In this document: positions 7,402-25,283 of the stretch, in pieces
Layout: every line of letters begins with the position of its first letter
Numbering within the stretch: the stretch's first letter is position 1
Assembly (NCBI GenBank): GCA_963720515.1
Contig: OY970397.1
Coordinates: forward strand, 2,356,001-2,420,000
Direction: 5' to 3'
Source of the DNA: G963720515 sp963720515
GTDB taxonomy: Bacteria > Actinomycetota > Thermoleophilia > Gaiellales > Gaiellaceae
DNA length: 64,000 nucleotides
Made by a program: the position numbers and the translations under genes
Notes under the pieces: generated by a model
Told to the model about the DNA's origin: nothing
What the model saw: only the letters and a program-made list of their open reading frames with translations
The model's database searches: none

Positions 7402-8132
7402 AGCACGGCAAGCGTTATCTCGAGGCGCGCTCCGCGTTCGACCGCGAGGAGCTGCACTCGCCGCTCCAGGCCGTCCGGCTGCTCAAGGACGCACCGCCCG
7501 CGAAGTTCGACGAGACCGTCGAGGTCCACTTCAACACGGGCCTCAACGTGCGGCACGCCGACCAGCAGCTCCGCGGGACGCTCATGCTCCCGCACGGCAC
7601 CGGCCGCGACGTCCGCATCGCGGTGTTCGCCGAGGGCGAGAAGGCCAAGGAGGCGCAGGACGCGGGCGCCGACGTCGTCGGCTCCGCCGACCTCGCCGAG
7701 CAGATCGAGGGCGGCTTCGACGACTTCGACGTCGCGATCGCCACGCCGGACCAGATGGGCACGGTCGGGAAGCTCGGCCGCATCCTCGGTCCGCGCGGCA
7801 AGATGCCGAACCCGAAGGCCGGCACCGTGACCTTCGACGTCGGCAAGGCCGTCCGCGAGTCCAAGGCCGGCAAGCTCGAGTACCGCACCGACCGGGGTGC
7901 GAACGTCCACCTCTCCCTCGGCAAGAAGAGCTTCGACGAGCGGCAGCTGCTCGAGAACTACGCCGCCGTCGTGGACGAGCTGATCCGGGCGAAGCCCGCG
8001 GCCGCGAAGGGCCGCTACCTCCGCTCGGTCACGCTGACCAGTTCCATGGGCCCCGGGATCAAGATCGATCCGACGAGGACCAAGGGCGTAGTCGCCGAGC
8101 TCGAGGAGGAGCCCGCAGCGGCCACGGCCTAG
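7398..8132 (+). CDS. rplA: 50S ribosomal protein L1
   Basis: 244 residues from GTG at 7398, overlapping the rplK stop by 4 nt. The start gives the usual N-terminus (KHGKRYLEARSAFDREE). Conserved features include the GRILGPRGKMPNPKAGTV loop and the final TLTSSMGPGIKID. L1 forms the mobile stalk at the E site and in many bacteria represses its own operon. A short acidic tail ends the protein. Confidence 0.95.
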   Translation: MKHGKRYLEARSAFDREELHSPLQAVRLLKDAPPAKFDETVEVHFNTGLNVRHADQQLRGTLMLPHGTGRDVRIAVFAEGEKAKEAQDAGADVVGSADLAEQIEGGFDDFDVAIATPDQMGTVGKLGRILGPRGKMPNPKAGTVTFDVGKAVRESKAGKLEYRTDRGANVHLSLGKKSFDERQLLENYAAVVDELIRAKPAAAKGRYLRSVTLTSSMGPGIKIDPTRTKGVVAELEEEPAAATA

Positions 8133-8261
8133 CGCACACCCGCCCGCCAGAGACAGCCGGCAGCGCGCACCGCGCGCAGAAGACCAGCCGAGGCGGCCGA
8201 CGAGAGCTTCACCTCGATCGTGCCCCTCCGCGGGCACGACGTTTTTCGAGGAGGTGAAGGA
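8133..8261 (+). promoter_or_regulatory. rplJ leader with hairpin (ribosomal L10 leader-like)
   Basis: The 129-nt gap upstream of rplJ holds GTGCCC-CTCCGC-GGGCAC (about 8219-8236) followed by GACGTTTTT and then the AGGAGGTGAAGG ribosome-binding site. A structured leader bound by L10/L12 normally controls rplJL at this position. The hairpin plus T-run could also act as an attenuator. I assign it by position and structure, not by a covariance model. Confidence 0.5.
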
Positions 8262-9026
8262 ATGCTGAAACAGGAGAAAGAGCGCGTCGTCGCAGAGCTG
8301 GTCGAACGGCTCAAGGCGTCGGACACGCTGCTCATCGCGGACTACCGCGGTCTCGACATGAAGGAGATCGACGCGGTCCGCACCAAGCTGCTCGAGCACG
8401 GGGCGCGCTTCTCCGTGGTCAAGAACACGCTCACAAGGCGGGCCGCGACCGAGGCCGGCATCGAGGAGCTGAACGACTTCCTCGAGGGCCCGACCGCGAT
8501 CGCGTTCGTCGCCGGCGGCGACATGGTCGCCGTCGCGAAGGCTCTCGACCAGAGCGCCAAGGACACGAAGATCCTCGCGCTCAAGGGCGGGATCCTCCAG
8601 GGCTCGGTGATCACCGCCGAGCAGGTGAAGACGCTCGCGAGCCTGCCGCCCACCGATGTGCTGCGCGGCCAGATCGTCGCGGCCGTCGTCGGCCCGCTGA
8701 ACGCGATCGTCGGGCTCTTCACCGCGCCGCTCCGCGACATGGTGGGGATCGTCGACGCACGGATCCGCCAGCTCGAGGAGCAGGGCGAGGGCGCCCCGGC
8801 GGAGCCGGAGGCAGAGGCGGAAGCGCCGGCCGAGGAGGCTCCCTCAGAGGAGCCGGAAGCCGAGGCCAAGCCGGAGGCGGAGGCCGAGACTACGGCCGAG
8901 CCCGAGGCGGAAGCGCCGGCAGAGGAGCCGGCCGCCGAAGGCGAGCCCGAGACGACGGAGGAACCAGACACAGACGAACCGGCCGAGGCGGAAGCCTCGG
9001 CAGACGACAAGACCGAGGAGGAGTAA
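8262..9026 (+). CDS. rplJ: 50S ribosomal protein L10 with long acidic tail
   Basis: 254 residues from ATG at 8262 with a strong ribosome-binding site. The first ~175 residues are L10 (VAELVERLKASDTLLIADYR, VVKNTLTRRA, LREMV-like PLRDMVGIVDARI). The remaining ~80 residues are a Glu/Pro/Ala repeat tail, unlike the ~165-180-residue standard protein. L10 anchors the L7/L12 stalk. The tail begins after the helix that binds L12 dimers, so it may extend from the stalk base. rplL follows after 3 nt. Confidence 0.94.
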   Translation: MLKQEKERVVAELVERLKASDTLLIADYRGLDMKEIDAVRTKLLEHGARFSVVKNTLTRRAATEAGIEELNDFLEGPTAIAFVAGGDMVAVAKALDQSAKDTKILALKGGILQGSVITAEQVKTLASLPPTDVLRGQIVAAVVGPLNAIVGLFTAPLRDMVGIVDARIRQLEEQGEGAPAEPEAEAEAPAEEAPSEEPEAEAKPEAEAETTAEPEAEAPAEEPAAEGEPETTEEPDTDEPAEAEASADDKTEEE

Positions 9027-9029
9027 GGA

Positions 9030-9416
9030 ATGGCAACCGATACCGCAAAGCTCGTCGAGCAGCTCGGGAAGATGACCGTGCTCGAGCTCGTCGAGCTCAA
9101 GAACAGCCTCGAGGAGGAGTGGGGCGTGACGGCCGCGGCGCCGGTCGCAGTCGCCGCTCCGGGCGCCGCAGCCGGCGGTGACGGCGGCGCGCCGGCCGAG
9201 GAGAAGTCCGAGTTCGACGTGGTCCTGACGGCCGCGGGCGACAAGAAGATCCAGGTGATCAAGGTCGTTCGCGCCATCACGGGCCTCGGGCTCAAGGAGG
9301 CGAAGGACCTCGTGGACGGCGCGCCCAACGCGATCAAGGAGGGCGTGAACCAGGAGGAGGCCGACTCCCTGAAGGCCCAGATCGAGGAGGCCGGAGGCTC
9401 GGTCGAGATCAAGTAG
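9030..9416 (+). CDS. rplL: 50S ribosomal protein L7/L12
   Basis: 128 residues. N-terminal dimerisation domain (LGKMTVLELVELKNSLEEEW), an Ala/Gly/Pro hinge, and the C-terminal factor-binding domain (KIQVIKVVRAITGLGLKEAK, VDGAPNAIKEGV). It recruits translational GTPases to the ribosome. It ends the rplJL unit and is followed by a strong terminator. Confidence 0.95.
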   Translation: MATDTAKLVEQLGKMTVLELVELKNSLEEEWGVTAAAPVAVAAPGAAAGGDGGAPAEEKSEFDVVLTAAGDKKIQVIKVVRAITGLGLKEAKDLVDGAPNAIKEGVNQEEADSLKAQIEEAGGSVEIK

Positions 9417-9440
9417 CGCCGAGCTCGAAAGCACGATCCG

Positions 9441-9473
9441 CGAAGGGCCGCCAAGTGCGGCCCTTCGCGTTTC
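9441..9473 (+). terminator. intrinsic terminator after rplL
   Basis: CGAAGGGCCGC (9441-9451), loop CAAGT, GCGGCCCTTCG (9456-9466): an 11-bp perfect stem followed by CGTTT. It separates rplJL from the next gene. Confidence 0.8.
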
Positions 9474-9558
9474 CCTCGTCCAAGGGACGCCCGGTGCTCG
9501 CCGTCCCCGGCCGATCCGCCGACAGGGAGGCGAGGCCCCTAACGCCCCTGGAGGACGG

Positions 9559-10137
9559 ATGAGATTCTGCGGACCCCTGATCGTCGTGCTGGCTGCGCTC
9601 GCGCTGGCCCCTTCGGCGCTTGCCACTCCCCAGTCGGTCGCGGCTGCGAACGCGGCGACCACGGCGTGCAAGTCGGAGCGCGCGCAGGTCGGCGAGGCCA
9701 CGTTCCTGGAGAACTACGGCTCGCTCGGCGCGTGCAAGCAGTCGTATCGCGCGCTCGCGCAGGGCGCGGCGAAGAACGCGGCGAAGGCCTGCAAGGCGGA
9801 GCGGACGAAGCGCCCGGCCGTCTTCCGCTCGAAGTACGGCGTCGGGAAGAAGAAGCGCAACGCATTCGGCAAGTGCGTCTCGAAGAAGGCGCGCGGCGCC
9901 CTGGAGGACACGGTCTCTGCAGACGTGGACGCGATGACCGCGTGCACGGACTACCGCGATGAGGATCCGGACGGCTTCGCCGAGTTCTACGGCGAGGAGT
10001 CCGATGCGCTTTCGACGTGCGTCGCTGAAGAGCTCGCCCCGGACGAGGACGCCGAGACGGTCGACGACGGGACGGTCGACGACGGCTCGGATGACGGAGT
10101 TGACGACGGGGTCGTGGACGAGGAGGACGGGGTCTAG
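9559..10137 (+). CDS. secreted protein with three two-cysteine repeats and an acidic Asp-rich tail
   Basis: 192 residues; I recognise no named family. A signal peptide ends near residue 22 (LALAPSALA/TP). The mature part holds three repeats of the pattern C-x2-E/Y-R ... F-x3-YG ... C, with Cys pairs at 37/59, 78/106 and 129/154 and the F..YG element at about 49-54, 89-94 and 140-145. The last ~30 residues are rich in DDG units. Each repeat may be held by one disulfide outside the cell, and the tail could bind cations; both are inferences. GGAGGACGG upstream is a ribosome-binding site. A terminator on each side isolates it between rplL and rpoB. Confidence 0.75.
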   Translation: MRFCGPLIVVLAALALAPSALATPQSVAAANAATTACKSERAQVGEATFLENYGSLGACKQSYRALAQGAAKNAAKACKAERTKRPAVFRSKYGVGKKKRNAFGKCVSKKARGALEDTVSADVDAMTACTDYRDEDPDGFAEFYGEESDALSTCVAEELAPDEDAETVDDGTVDDGSDDGVDDGVVDEEDGV

Positions 10138-10159
10138 CCTGCGCGCGCCTTGTCCCTTC

Positions 10160-10190
10160 GAGAGGCGCCCTCCGGGGCGCCTCTCGCGTT
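10160..10190 (+). terminator. intrinsic terminator upstream of rpoB
   Basis: GAGAGGCGCCC and GGGGCGCCTCTC form a stem of 10 or more GC-rich pairs around a TCC loop (10160-10186), followed by GCGTTGTT. It ends the secreted-protein transcript. Confidence 0.75.
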
Positions 10191-10246
10191 GTTAACCGCC
10201 CCTTGCTATCGTGGGATCTCGACGGCGGCACCCCGCCCCGTCTGCC

Positions 10247-10276
10247 TTGCATGAGGACCGGCGGTCCTGCTACTTT
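10247..10276 (+). promoter_or_regulatory. candidate rpoB promoter with internal palindrome
   Basis: TTGCAT (10247-10252) and TACTTT (10271-10276) are 18 bp apart. Between them lies the inverted repeat AGGACC-GGC-GGTCCT (10254-10268), which could be an operator or chance. Transcription would give a ~70-nt leader before the rpoB GTG. Confidence 0.4.
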
Positions 10277-10351
10277 TATGGGTCGCGCCGCTCTTTGCCG
10301 CTGCCACAGTTGTTGACCGCTTACGACCCTGCCTAGAGGAGGTCGCTCTAC

Positions 10352-13996
<3,645 letters not shown>

Positions 13997-14058
13997 CGAA
14001 TTTCACGGAGGCCGGGGCCTAGCCCCGGCCAGGAACCCCGCGCGCGAGAGGAAGCGAA

Positions 14059-18639
<4,581 letters not shown>

Positions 18640-18668
18640 CGCCCGTTTTCCACAAGAACGCGTGATCC

Positions 18669-18704
18669 GAAGGGCGGCCGTGACGGCCGCCCTTCATCGT
18701 TTCC
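18669..18704 (+). terminator. intrinsic terminator after rpoC
   Basis: GAAGGGCGGCCG (18669-18680), TGA loop, CGGCCGCCCTTC (18684-18695), then ATCGTTT. A 12-bp perfect stem closing the rpoBC operon, just before the convergent GGDEF gene. Confidence 0.85.
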
Positions 18705-18786
18705 TCACCGCTTCCACATGGACACGATCCCCAGCGGCCTGTGGAAGCTGGGGAGAAGGGCGTGCAGACGCCTAGGCGCCTCGCTT

Positions 18787-19938
18787 TCAGCCACTCCGGG
18801 CGGCGACGGCCTGGCTCTTCCCGGTCTGCTTGGCCCGGAAGAGAGCCTCGTCGGCGCGCTCGAAGAACGTCACGGCGTCGTCCTCGAGCGTGAGCTCGGC
18901 GATTCCGGCGGAGAGGTGCAGCCGCTCGGCCGGACCGGTCGCCTTCGTGGTGACCGCGAACTGGAGCCTGCGGTAGAGCTGCTCGGCGTCCGCGAGCGCC
19001 GACTCCGGCAGGATCACCGCGAACTCGTCGCCGCCGACCCGGCAGGCGATGTCCGCACTGCGCACGACCGAGCGGACGCGCTCGGAGAGCTGCGCGAGGA
19101 CGGAGTCGCCGGAGAGATGGCCGACCCGCTCGTTGATCGCCTTGAAGTCGTCGATGTCGAAGATGACGAGCGCCAGCTTCCGGTCGTAGCGATGCGCCCG
19201 CGCGACCTCGCGCACGAGCGTGTCGTGGAAGTAGCGTCTGTTGTGCAGGTTCGTGAGCGCGTCGAGGTCGGCGAGCCGCCGCGCCTCGCGGAACCGGCGC
19301 GCGTTCTCGACCGCCGGGCCGGCCGCTTCCGCGAGCCGCTCGAGTGCCTCGAGGCTGGCCTCGGACGGGCGGCCCTCCGCGTTCCGCCAGAACACGGTGA
19401 GCGTCCCGACCTGCTCGTCGCCGTCGCTTCGAAGCGGCATGGCGACACCGCCGTGGATCCGCTCGGAGCCCTCGTCCCCGGGCGCGGCGTAGCGAAACGA
19501 GATCTCGACGGCGAGCGCGTCCGCGGACGGCGTGCCCATCGCCGGGTAGCGCCCCGCCTCCTCGGCGCTCATGCCGTACGTGGCGACGACCGGGCCGTTC
19601 TCGTCCGCGGCCACGACGAGCATCGCCGCGTCCACGCCCTCGAACTCGCCGGCGGCCTCGAGCGTGCGCGAGAGCACCGTGTCGAGGTCGATCGAGCCGC
19701 CGAGCGCCGAGAGCTGCCGCGAGCGGCGGTTCTCCTCCTGCGCGCGGTCGAGCTCCTTCTCAAGGTCACCGAACTTCTGCGTGGACGTCTGAAGCCGCTC
19801 CTCGATCTGCGCCGTGGCCCTGTGCCGGCGTCGCCCCGCAACGATCACGAGGATCGCGCAGGCGACCACGGCCGCCACGCCGACGGCGAGTCCGGCGGCA
19901 AGGGCGATCCACATCGGGCTGTCGGCCAGCGGGGGCAT
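18787..19938 (-). CDS. membrane-anchored GAF-GGDEF diguanylate cyclase
   Basis: 383 residues from ATG at 19936-19938, where GGGAGGAAA gives a good ribosome-binding site. Order: one transmembrane helix (about residues 9-35), a coiled coil, a GAF-like sensor (about 80-210) and a GGDEF domain. The active site GGDEF is intact in RVGGDEFAVILPES, and RSAD nine residues before it matches the inhibitory c-di-GMP I-site. It should make c-di-GMP at the membrane in response to an unknown signal. It interrupts the region between rpoC and rpsL and is transcribed in the opposite direction. Confidence 0.88.
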   Translation of the reverse strand: MPPLADSPMWIALAAGLAVGVAAVVACAILVIVAGRRRHRATAQIEERLQTSTQKFGDLEKELDRAQEENRRSRQLSALGGSIDLDTVLSRTLEAAGEFEGVDAAMLVVAADENGPVVATYGMSAEEAGRYPAMGTPSADALAVEISFRYAAPGDEGSERIHGGVAMPLRSDGDEQVGTLTVFWRNAEGRPSEASLEALERLAEAAGPAVENARRFREARRLADLDALTNLHNRRYFHDTLVREVARAHRYDRKLALVIFDIDDFKAINERVGHLSGDSVLAQLSERVRSVVRSADIACRVGGDEFAVILPESALADAEQLYRRLQFAVTTKATGPAERLHLSAGIAELTLEDDAVTFFERADEALFRAKQTGKSQAVAARSG

Positions 19939-20022
19939 TTCAGGGTTTCCTCCCGGTGCCCGGTAGCGTGGAGCGGCGGGCCGCAGTCGCCACCGAAAAC
20001 GCACGGAAGTTGTCTGAGAATA

Positions 20023-20040
20023 GAACGGTTTTTGCCGTTC
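20023..20040. other. small hairpin in the GGDEF-rpsL intergenic region
   Basis: GAACGG-TTTTTG-CCGTTC lies in the 230-bp gap between the divergent GGDEF and rpsL genes. It is AT-rich for the region and may be part of the promoter area. TACCCT at 20084-20089 is a possible rpsL -10, but no matching -35 is clear. Confidence 0.3.
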
Positions 20041-20168
20041 GGATACCCCCAGCGCCCGCCGGCGGCGGCCTGCCCGAAGCTGGTACCCTACGCCGAGGTT
20101 CGGAGTGGGCCACGCCCACCCGGCCTTTTCTTGCGTCCGAATGCGAACCAAGGAGCGATAGACACCGC

Positions 20169-20540
20169 GTGCCGACCGTGAACCAGCTCGTGCGCAAGGG
20201 GAGGAAGACTCCCCGCGCCAAGACGAAGACCCCGGCCCTCAGGGGCGCACCGCAGAAGCGGGGCGTCTGCACGCGCGTGTACACGGCGACACCGAAGAAG
20301 CCGAACTCGGCGCTTCGCAAGGTCGCCCGCGTCCGCCTCACGAACTCGATGGAAGTGACGTCCTACATCCCCGGCGAAGGCCACAACCTGCAGGAGCACT
20401 CCGTCGTGCTCATCCGCGGCGGCCGCGTCAAGGACATGCCGGGAGTCCGCTACAAGATCATCCGCGCCGCGCTCGACACCGCAGGTGTCTCCGAGCGCAG
20501 GCAGGCGCGCTCCAAGTACGGCGCGAAGAAGGGGAGCTAA
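20169..20540 (+). CDS. rpsL: 30S ribosomal protein S12
   Basis: 123 residues from GTG at 20169, with AAGGAG upstream. The start gives the invariant PTVNQLVRKGR. Lys residues linked to streptomycin resistance when mutated are wild type (TPKKPNSALRK and GGRVKDMPGVRY). S12 monitors decoding at the A site. Its stop overlaps the rpsG ATG by one base (TAATG). First gene of the str operon. Confidence 0.96.
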   Translation: MPTVNQLVRKGRKTPRAKTKTPALRGAPQKRGVCTRVYTATPKKPNSALRKVARVRLTNSMEVTSYIPGEGHNLQEHSVVLIRGGRVKDMPGVRYKIIRAALDTAGVSERRQARSKYGAKKGS

Positions 20541-21010
20541 TGCCGCGCCGCGCAGAGATTCCCGTTCGCCCGCTCACCGCGGACCCCGTCTACCACTCGC
20601 AGCTCGTGACCCAGATGATCAACCGGATCATGACGCGCGGGAAGAAGTCCACCGCCGAGCAGATCGTCTACTCGGCACTCGACTCGGTGGGCGAGAAGAC
20701 CGGCCGGCCGCCCGTCGAGGTGCTCGAGCAGGCGGTGAAGACCGTCACGCCCGTGCTCGAGGTTCGCTCACGGCGCGTCGGCGGCGCGAACTACCAGGTG
20801 CCCGTCGAGGTGCCGCAGCGGCGTGCCCGCACGCTGGCCGTGCGCTGGATCGTCACGTACGCGCGCGACCGGCGCGAGAAGCACATGTCGGACAAGCTCG
20901 CGAACGAGATCATGGACGCGCTGAACCAGCAGGGCGGCGCGTTCAAGCGCAAGGACGACCTCTACCGGATGGCGCAGGCCAACAAGGCCTTCGCGCATTA
21001 CAGGTGGTAA
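20540..21010 (+). CDS. rpsG: 30S ribosomal protein S7
   Basis: 156 residues, normal length. Conserved features: MPRRAEIPVR start, INRIMTRGKKSTAEQIVY, and the YARDRREKHMSDKLANEIMDA helix. S7 starts assembly of the 30S head and is often the operon repressor in str operons. One-base overlap with rpsL; fusA starts 3 nt downstream. Confidence 0.96.
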   Translation: MPRRAEIPVRPLTADPVYHSQLVTQMINRIMTRGKKSTAEQIVYSALDSVGEKTGRPPVEVLEQAVKTVTPVLEVRSRRVGGANYQVPVEVPQRRARTLAVRWIVTYARDRREKHMSDKLANEIMDALNQQGGAFKRKDDLYRMAQANKAFAHYRW

Positions 21011-21012
21011 CG

Positions 21013-23103
21013 ATGGCCGTGGCTGAGACGACGGGGCTCGAGCGCGTCCGGAACATCGGGATCATGGCCCACATCGACGCGGGCAAGACCACGACGACCG
21101 AGCGGATCCTCTACTACACCGGTCGCACCCACAAGATGGGCGAGGTGCACGAGGGCGCCGCGACGATGGACTGGATGGCGCAGGAGCAGGAGCGCGGCAT
21201 CACGATCACCTCTGCTGCGACCACGGCCGAGTGGCGCAATTTTCGTATCAACATTATTGATACGCCCGGGCACGTTGACTTTACGGTCGAGGTGGAGCGA
21301 AGCCTGCGCGTCCTCGACGGCGCGATCGCCGTGTTCGACTCAGTCGCAGGCGTCGAGCCGCAGTCCGAGACCGTCTGGCGCCAGGCCGACCACTACAACG
21401 TTCCTCGCATCGCATTCATCAACAAGATGGACCGGACCGGCGCGGACTTCTTCGCCGCCGTCCAGTCGATGGTCGACCGCCTCGGCGCGGTCGCGGTTCC
21501 GATCCAGCTTCCGATCGGCCAGGAAGAGCACTTCCGCGGCGTCATCGATCTCGTCGAGATGCAGGCGATTACGTATACGGACGACCTGGGCGAGAAGTTC
21601 GACACGGGGGAGATCCCGGCGGAGCTCGCCGAGCAGGCGAACGAGTACCACCACCAGCTGATCGACGCGGTGGCCGAGCATGACGAGGAGCTCCTTGAGA
21701 CGTACCTCACCGACGAGACGGCCGTGACGCCCGAGATGATCCGCCGCGCCCTGCGCACGGCGACGCTCGCGGCTGCGGTCACGCCGGTCCTCGGCGGCTC
21801 CGCTTTCAAGAACAAGGGCGTGCAGCCGCTGCTCGACGCCGTCATCGACTACCTCCCGAGCCCGCTCGACGTTCCGCCGATCCACGGCGTCGACCCGCGC
21901 ACCGATCACGAGCTCTCGCGCCGGCCGGCGCTCGACGAGCCCTTCGCGGCGCTCGCCTTCAAGGTCATGTCCGACCCGTTCGTCGGCAAGCTCACCTACT
22001 TCCGCGTCTACTCCGGCCAGGTGAAGGCCGGAGACCGCGTCGTCAACACGTCCAACGGCAAGACCGAGCGGATCGGGCGCATCCTCCAGATGCACGCGAA
22101 CCACCGCGAGGAGCGCGAGGAGATCGGCGCGGGCGAGATCGCCGCCGCGGTCGGCCTCAAGCAGACGACGACCGGCGACACGCTCGCCATCGACACCGCG
22201 CCGATCCGGCTCGAGTCCATGGAGTTCCCCGACCCGGTCATCTCGGTCGCCGTGGAGCCGAAGACGAAGTCCGACCAGGACAAGCTCTCCGCGGGTCTCC
22301 AGCGGCTGTCGGACGAGGATCCGACCTTCCGCGTCCAATCGGACGAGGAGACCGGCCAGACGCTGATCGCCGGGATGGGCGAGCTCCACCTCGAGATCAT
22401 CGTGGACCGTCTGAAGCGCGAGTTCTCGGTCGACGCGAACGTGGGCCGGCCGCAGGTGGCCTACCGCGAGACGTTCGGCCAGCGCGTCGAGAAGATCGTC
22501 GGCCGCTTCGTCCGCCAGACGGGCGGCCGCGGCCAGTACGGCCACGCGGTCATCTCCGCCGAGCCGACCGAGCCCGGCGAGGGCTACGAGTTCATCGACC
22601 GGATCGTGGGCGGGAAGATCCCGCGGGAGTACATCCCGTCCGTCGATCTGGGCATCCAGGAAGCGCTCGACTCAGGCGTGCTCGCCGGGTATCCGGTCGT
22701 GGACGTCCGGATCGAGCTGATCGACGGCTCGTCCCACGATGTGGACTCGAGTGAGATGGCCTTCAAGATCGCCGGCTCCATGGCGTTCAAGGAGGCCATG
22801 AAGCGCGCCAAGCCGAAGCTGCTCGAGCCGGTCATGGCCGTCGAGGTCGTGACCCCCGAGGAATACCTCGGCGATGTGATGGGCGATCTGAATTCCCGCC
22901 GCGGGCGGGTGGAGGGCCTCGAGCCCCGCGGCAACGCGCAGGCGATTCGCGCCCATGTTCCGCTTGCGACCATGTTCGGCTACGCGACCGACCTGCGCTC
23001 CACGACGCAGGGTCGCGCCACGTTCACGATGCAGTTCGACCGGTACGAGGAAGTGCCGCAGTCGATCGCGAGCGAGATCATCGAAACGGCACAAGGCACC
23101 TAG
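21013..23103 (+). CDS. fusA: elongation factor G
   Basis: 696 residues from ATG at 21013. The GTP-binding motifs are GIMAHIDAGKTTTTER (P-loop), DTPGHVDF and NKMDRTG. Domain IV carries GGRGQYGHAVI and domain V ends with FDRYEEVPQSIA. EF-G drives translocation and, with RRF, ribosome recycling. The open frame extends upstream through rpsG in another frame, so the short spacing to rpsG decides the start. Confidence 0.96.
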   Translation: MAVAETTGLERVRNIGIMAHIDAGKTTTTERILYYTGRTHKMGEVHEGAATMDWMAQEQERGITITSAATTAEWRNFRINIIDTPGHVDFTVEVERSLRVLDGAIAVFDSVAGVEPQSETVWRQADHYNVPRIAFINKMDRTGADFFAAVQSMVDRLGAVAVPIQLPIGQEEHFRGVIDLVEMQAITYTDDLGEKFDTGEIPAELAEQANEYHHQLIDAVAEHDEELLETYLTDETAVTPEMIRRALRTATLAAAVTPVLGGSAFKNKGVQPLLDAVIDYLPSPLDVPPIHGVDPRTDHELSRRPALDEPFAALAFKVMSDPFVGKLTYFRVYSGQVKAGDRVVNTSNGKTERIGRILQMHANHREEREEIGAGEIAAAVGLKQTTTGDTLAIDTAPIRLESMEFPDPVISVAVEPKTKSDQDKLSAGLQRLSDEDPTFRVQSDEETGQTLIAGMGELHLEIIVDRLKREFSVDANVGRPQVAYRETFGQRVEKIVGRFVRQTGGRGQYGHAVISAEPTEPGEGYEFIDRIVGGKIPREYIPSVDLGIQEALDSGVLAGYPVVDVRIELIDGSSHDVDSSEMAFKIAGSMAFKEAMKRAKPKLLEPVMAVEVVTPEEYLGDVMGDLNSRRGRVEGLEPRGNAQAIRAHVPLATMFGYATDLRSTTQGRATFTMQFDRYEEVPQSIASEIIETAQGT

Positions 23104-23126
23104 CTCAAAGGAGAATCGGAGGAAGC

Positions 23127-24315
<1,189 letters not shown>

Positions 24316-24317
<2 letters not shown>

Positions 24318-24338
24318 GGAGGGGCCGAGCCCCTCCCT
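24316..24338 (+). terminator. stem-loop between tuf and rpsJ
   Basis: AGGGAGGGGC-CGA-GCCCCTCCCT is a 10-bp perfect stem whose 5' arm begins inside the tuf stop codon. Only TTCC follows, so it may be a partial terminator or an mRNA processing/stabilising element that lowers readthrough from str into the S10 operon. Confidence 0.5.
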
Positions 24339-24346
24339 TCCCACCC

Positions 24347-24655
24347 ATGGCGCAGCAGAAGATCCGCATCCGTCTCAAGGCCTACGACCACCTGCAGCTG
24401 GACCGCTCCGCGCTGCAGATCGTGGACACGGCCCAGCGCAGCGGCGCGACCGTCACGGGGCCCGTGCCCCTGCCGACGGAGAAGAACGTCTACACGGTGA
24501 TCCGCGGCCCGTTCAAGGACAAGGACTCCCGCGAGGCGTTCGAGATCCGGACGCACAAGCGCCTGATCGACATCCACCAGCCGACCCCGAAGACGGTCGA
24601 CTCGCTCATGCGGCTGGATCTTCCTGCAGGCGTCGACATCGAGATCAAGCTCTAG
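24347..24655 (+). CDS. rpsJ: 30S ribosomal protein S10
   Basis: 102 residues from ATG at 24347. Conserved KIRIRLKAYDH at the start and PLPTEKNVYTVIRGPFKDKDSREAFEIRTHKRLIDI in the middle. S10 is a head protein and the NusE partner in antitermination. First gene of the S10 operon, 29 nt after tuf. Confidence 0.96.
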   Translation: MAQQKIRIRLKAYDHLQLDRSALQIVDTAQRSGATVTGPVPLPTEKNVYTVIRGPFKDKDSREAFEIRTHKRLIDIHQPTPKTVDSLMRLDLPAGVDIEIKL

Positions 24656-24659
24656 TCGG

Positions 24660-25283
24660 ATGAAGGGCATCGTCGGCAAGAAGCTCGGCATGACGCAGAT
24701 CTTCGACCCGGAGACGGGCGAGGTCGTGCCGGTAACGGTGATCCAGGCCGGGCCGTGCCCGGTCGTCTCCGTGCGGACGCAGGACGCGGACGGCTACGAC
24801 GCCGTCCAGCTCGCCTGGGACGAGGTGCCCGAGCGCAAGGTGACGAAGGGCGAGCTCGGCCACCTCAAGAAGAACGGCGTCGGCGTCGCGTACCGAAAGC
24901 TCGTCGAGATCCGCGGGACGCACGAGCTGACGCCGGGCGAGACCGTGACCGTCGAGGCCTTCGAGCCCGGCGAGAAGGTCAAGGTCTCGGGCGTCTCGAT
25001 CGGCAAGGGCTTCCAGGGGACGATCAAGCGGCACAACTTCAGCCGCGGCCCGGTCACGCACGGCTCGCACAACGTCCGCAAGCCGGGCTCGATCGGCGCG
25101 TCGGCGACGCCCTCGCGCGTGTTCAAGGGCATGAAGATGGCCGGCCGGATGGGCGGCAAGCGCATCACGCAGGTCGGGCTCACCGTCGTCGACCGCGACC
25201 CGGAGGAGAACCTCCTCCTCGTCCGCGGTGCCGTGCCGGGCCACAAGAACGCGACCGTGGTCGTGCGGGAGGACTCCCGCTGA
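24660..25283 (+). CDS. rplC: 50S ribosomal protein L3
   Basis: 207 residues. Starts MKGIVGKKLGMTQIF; the long loop reaching the peptidyl-transferase centre is visible (HGSHNVRKPGSIGASATPSR, MAGRMGGKRITQ). L3 is an early 50S assembly protein. The stop overlaps the rplD start (TGATG). Confidence 0.96.
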   Translation: MKGIVGKKLGMTQIFDPETGEVVPVTVIQAGPCPVVSVRTQDADGYDAVQLAWDEVPERKVTKGELGHLKKNGVGVAYRKLVEIRGTHELTPGETVTVEAFEPGEKVKVSGVSIGKGFQGTIKRHNFSRGPVTHGSHNVRKPGSIGASATPSRVFKGMKMAGRMGGKRITQVGLTVVDRDPEENLLLVRGAVPGHKNATVVVREDSR

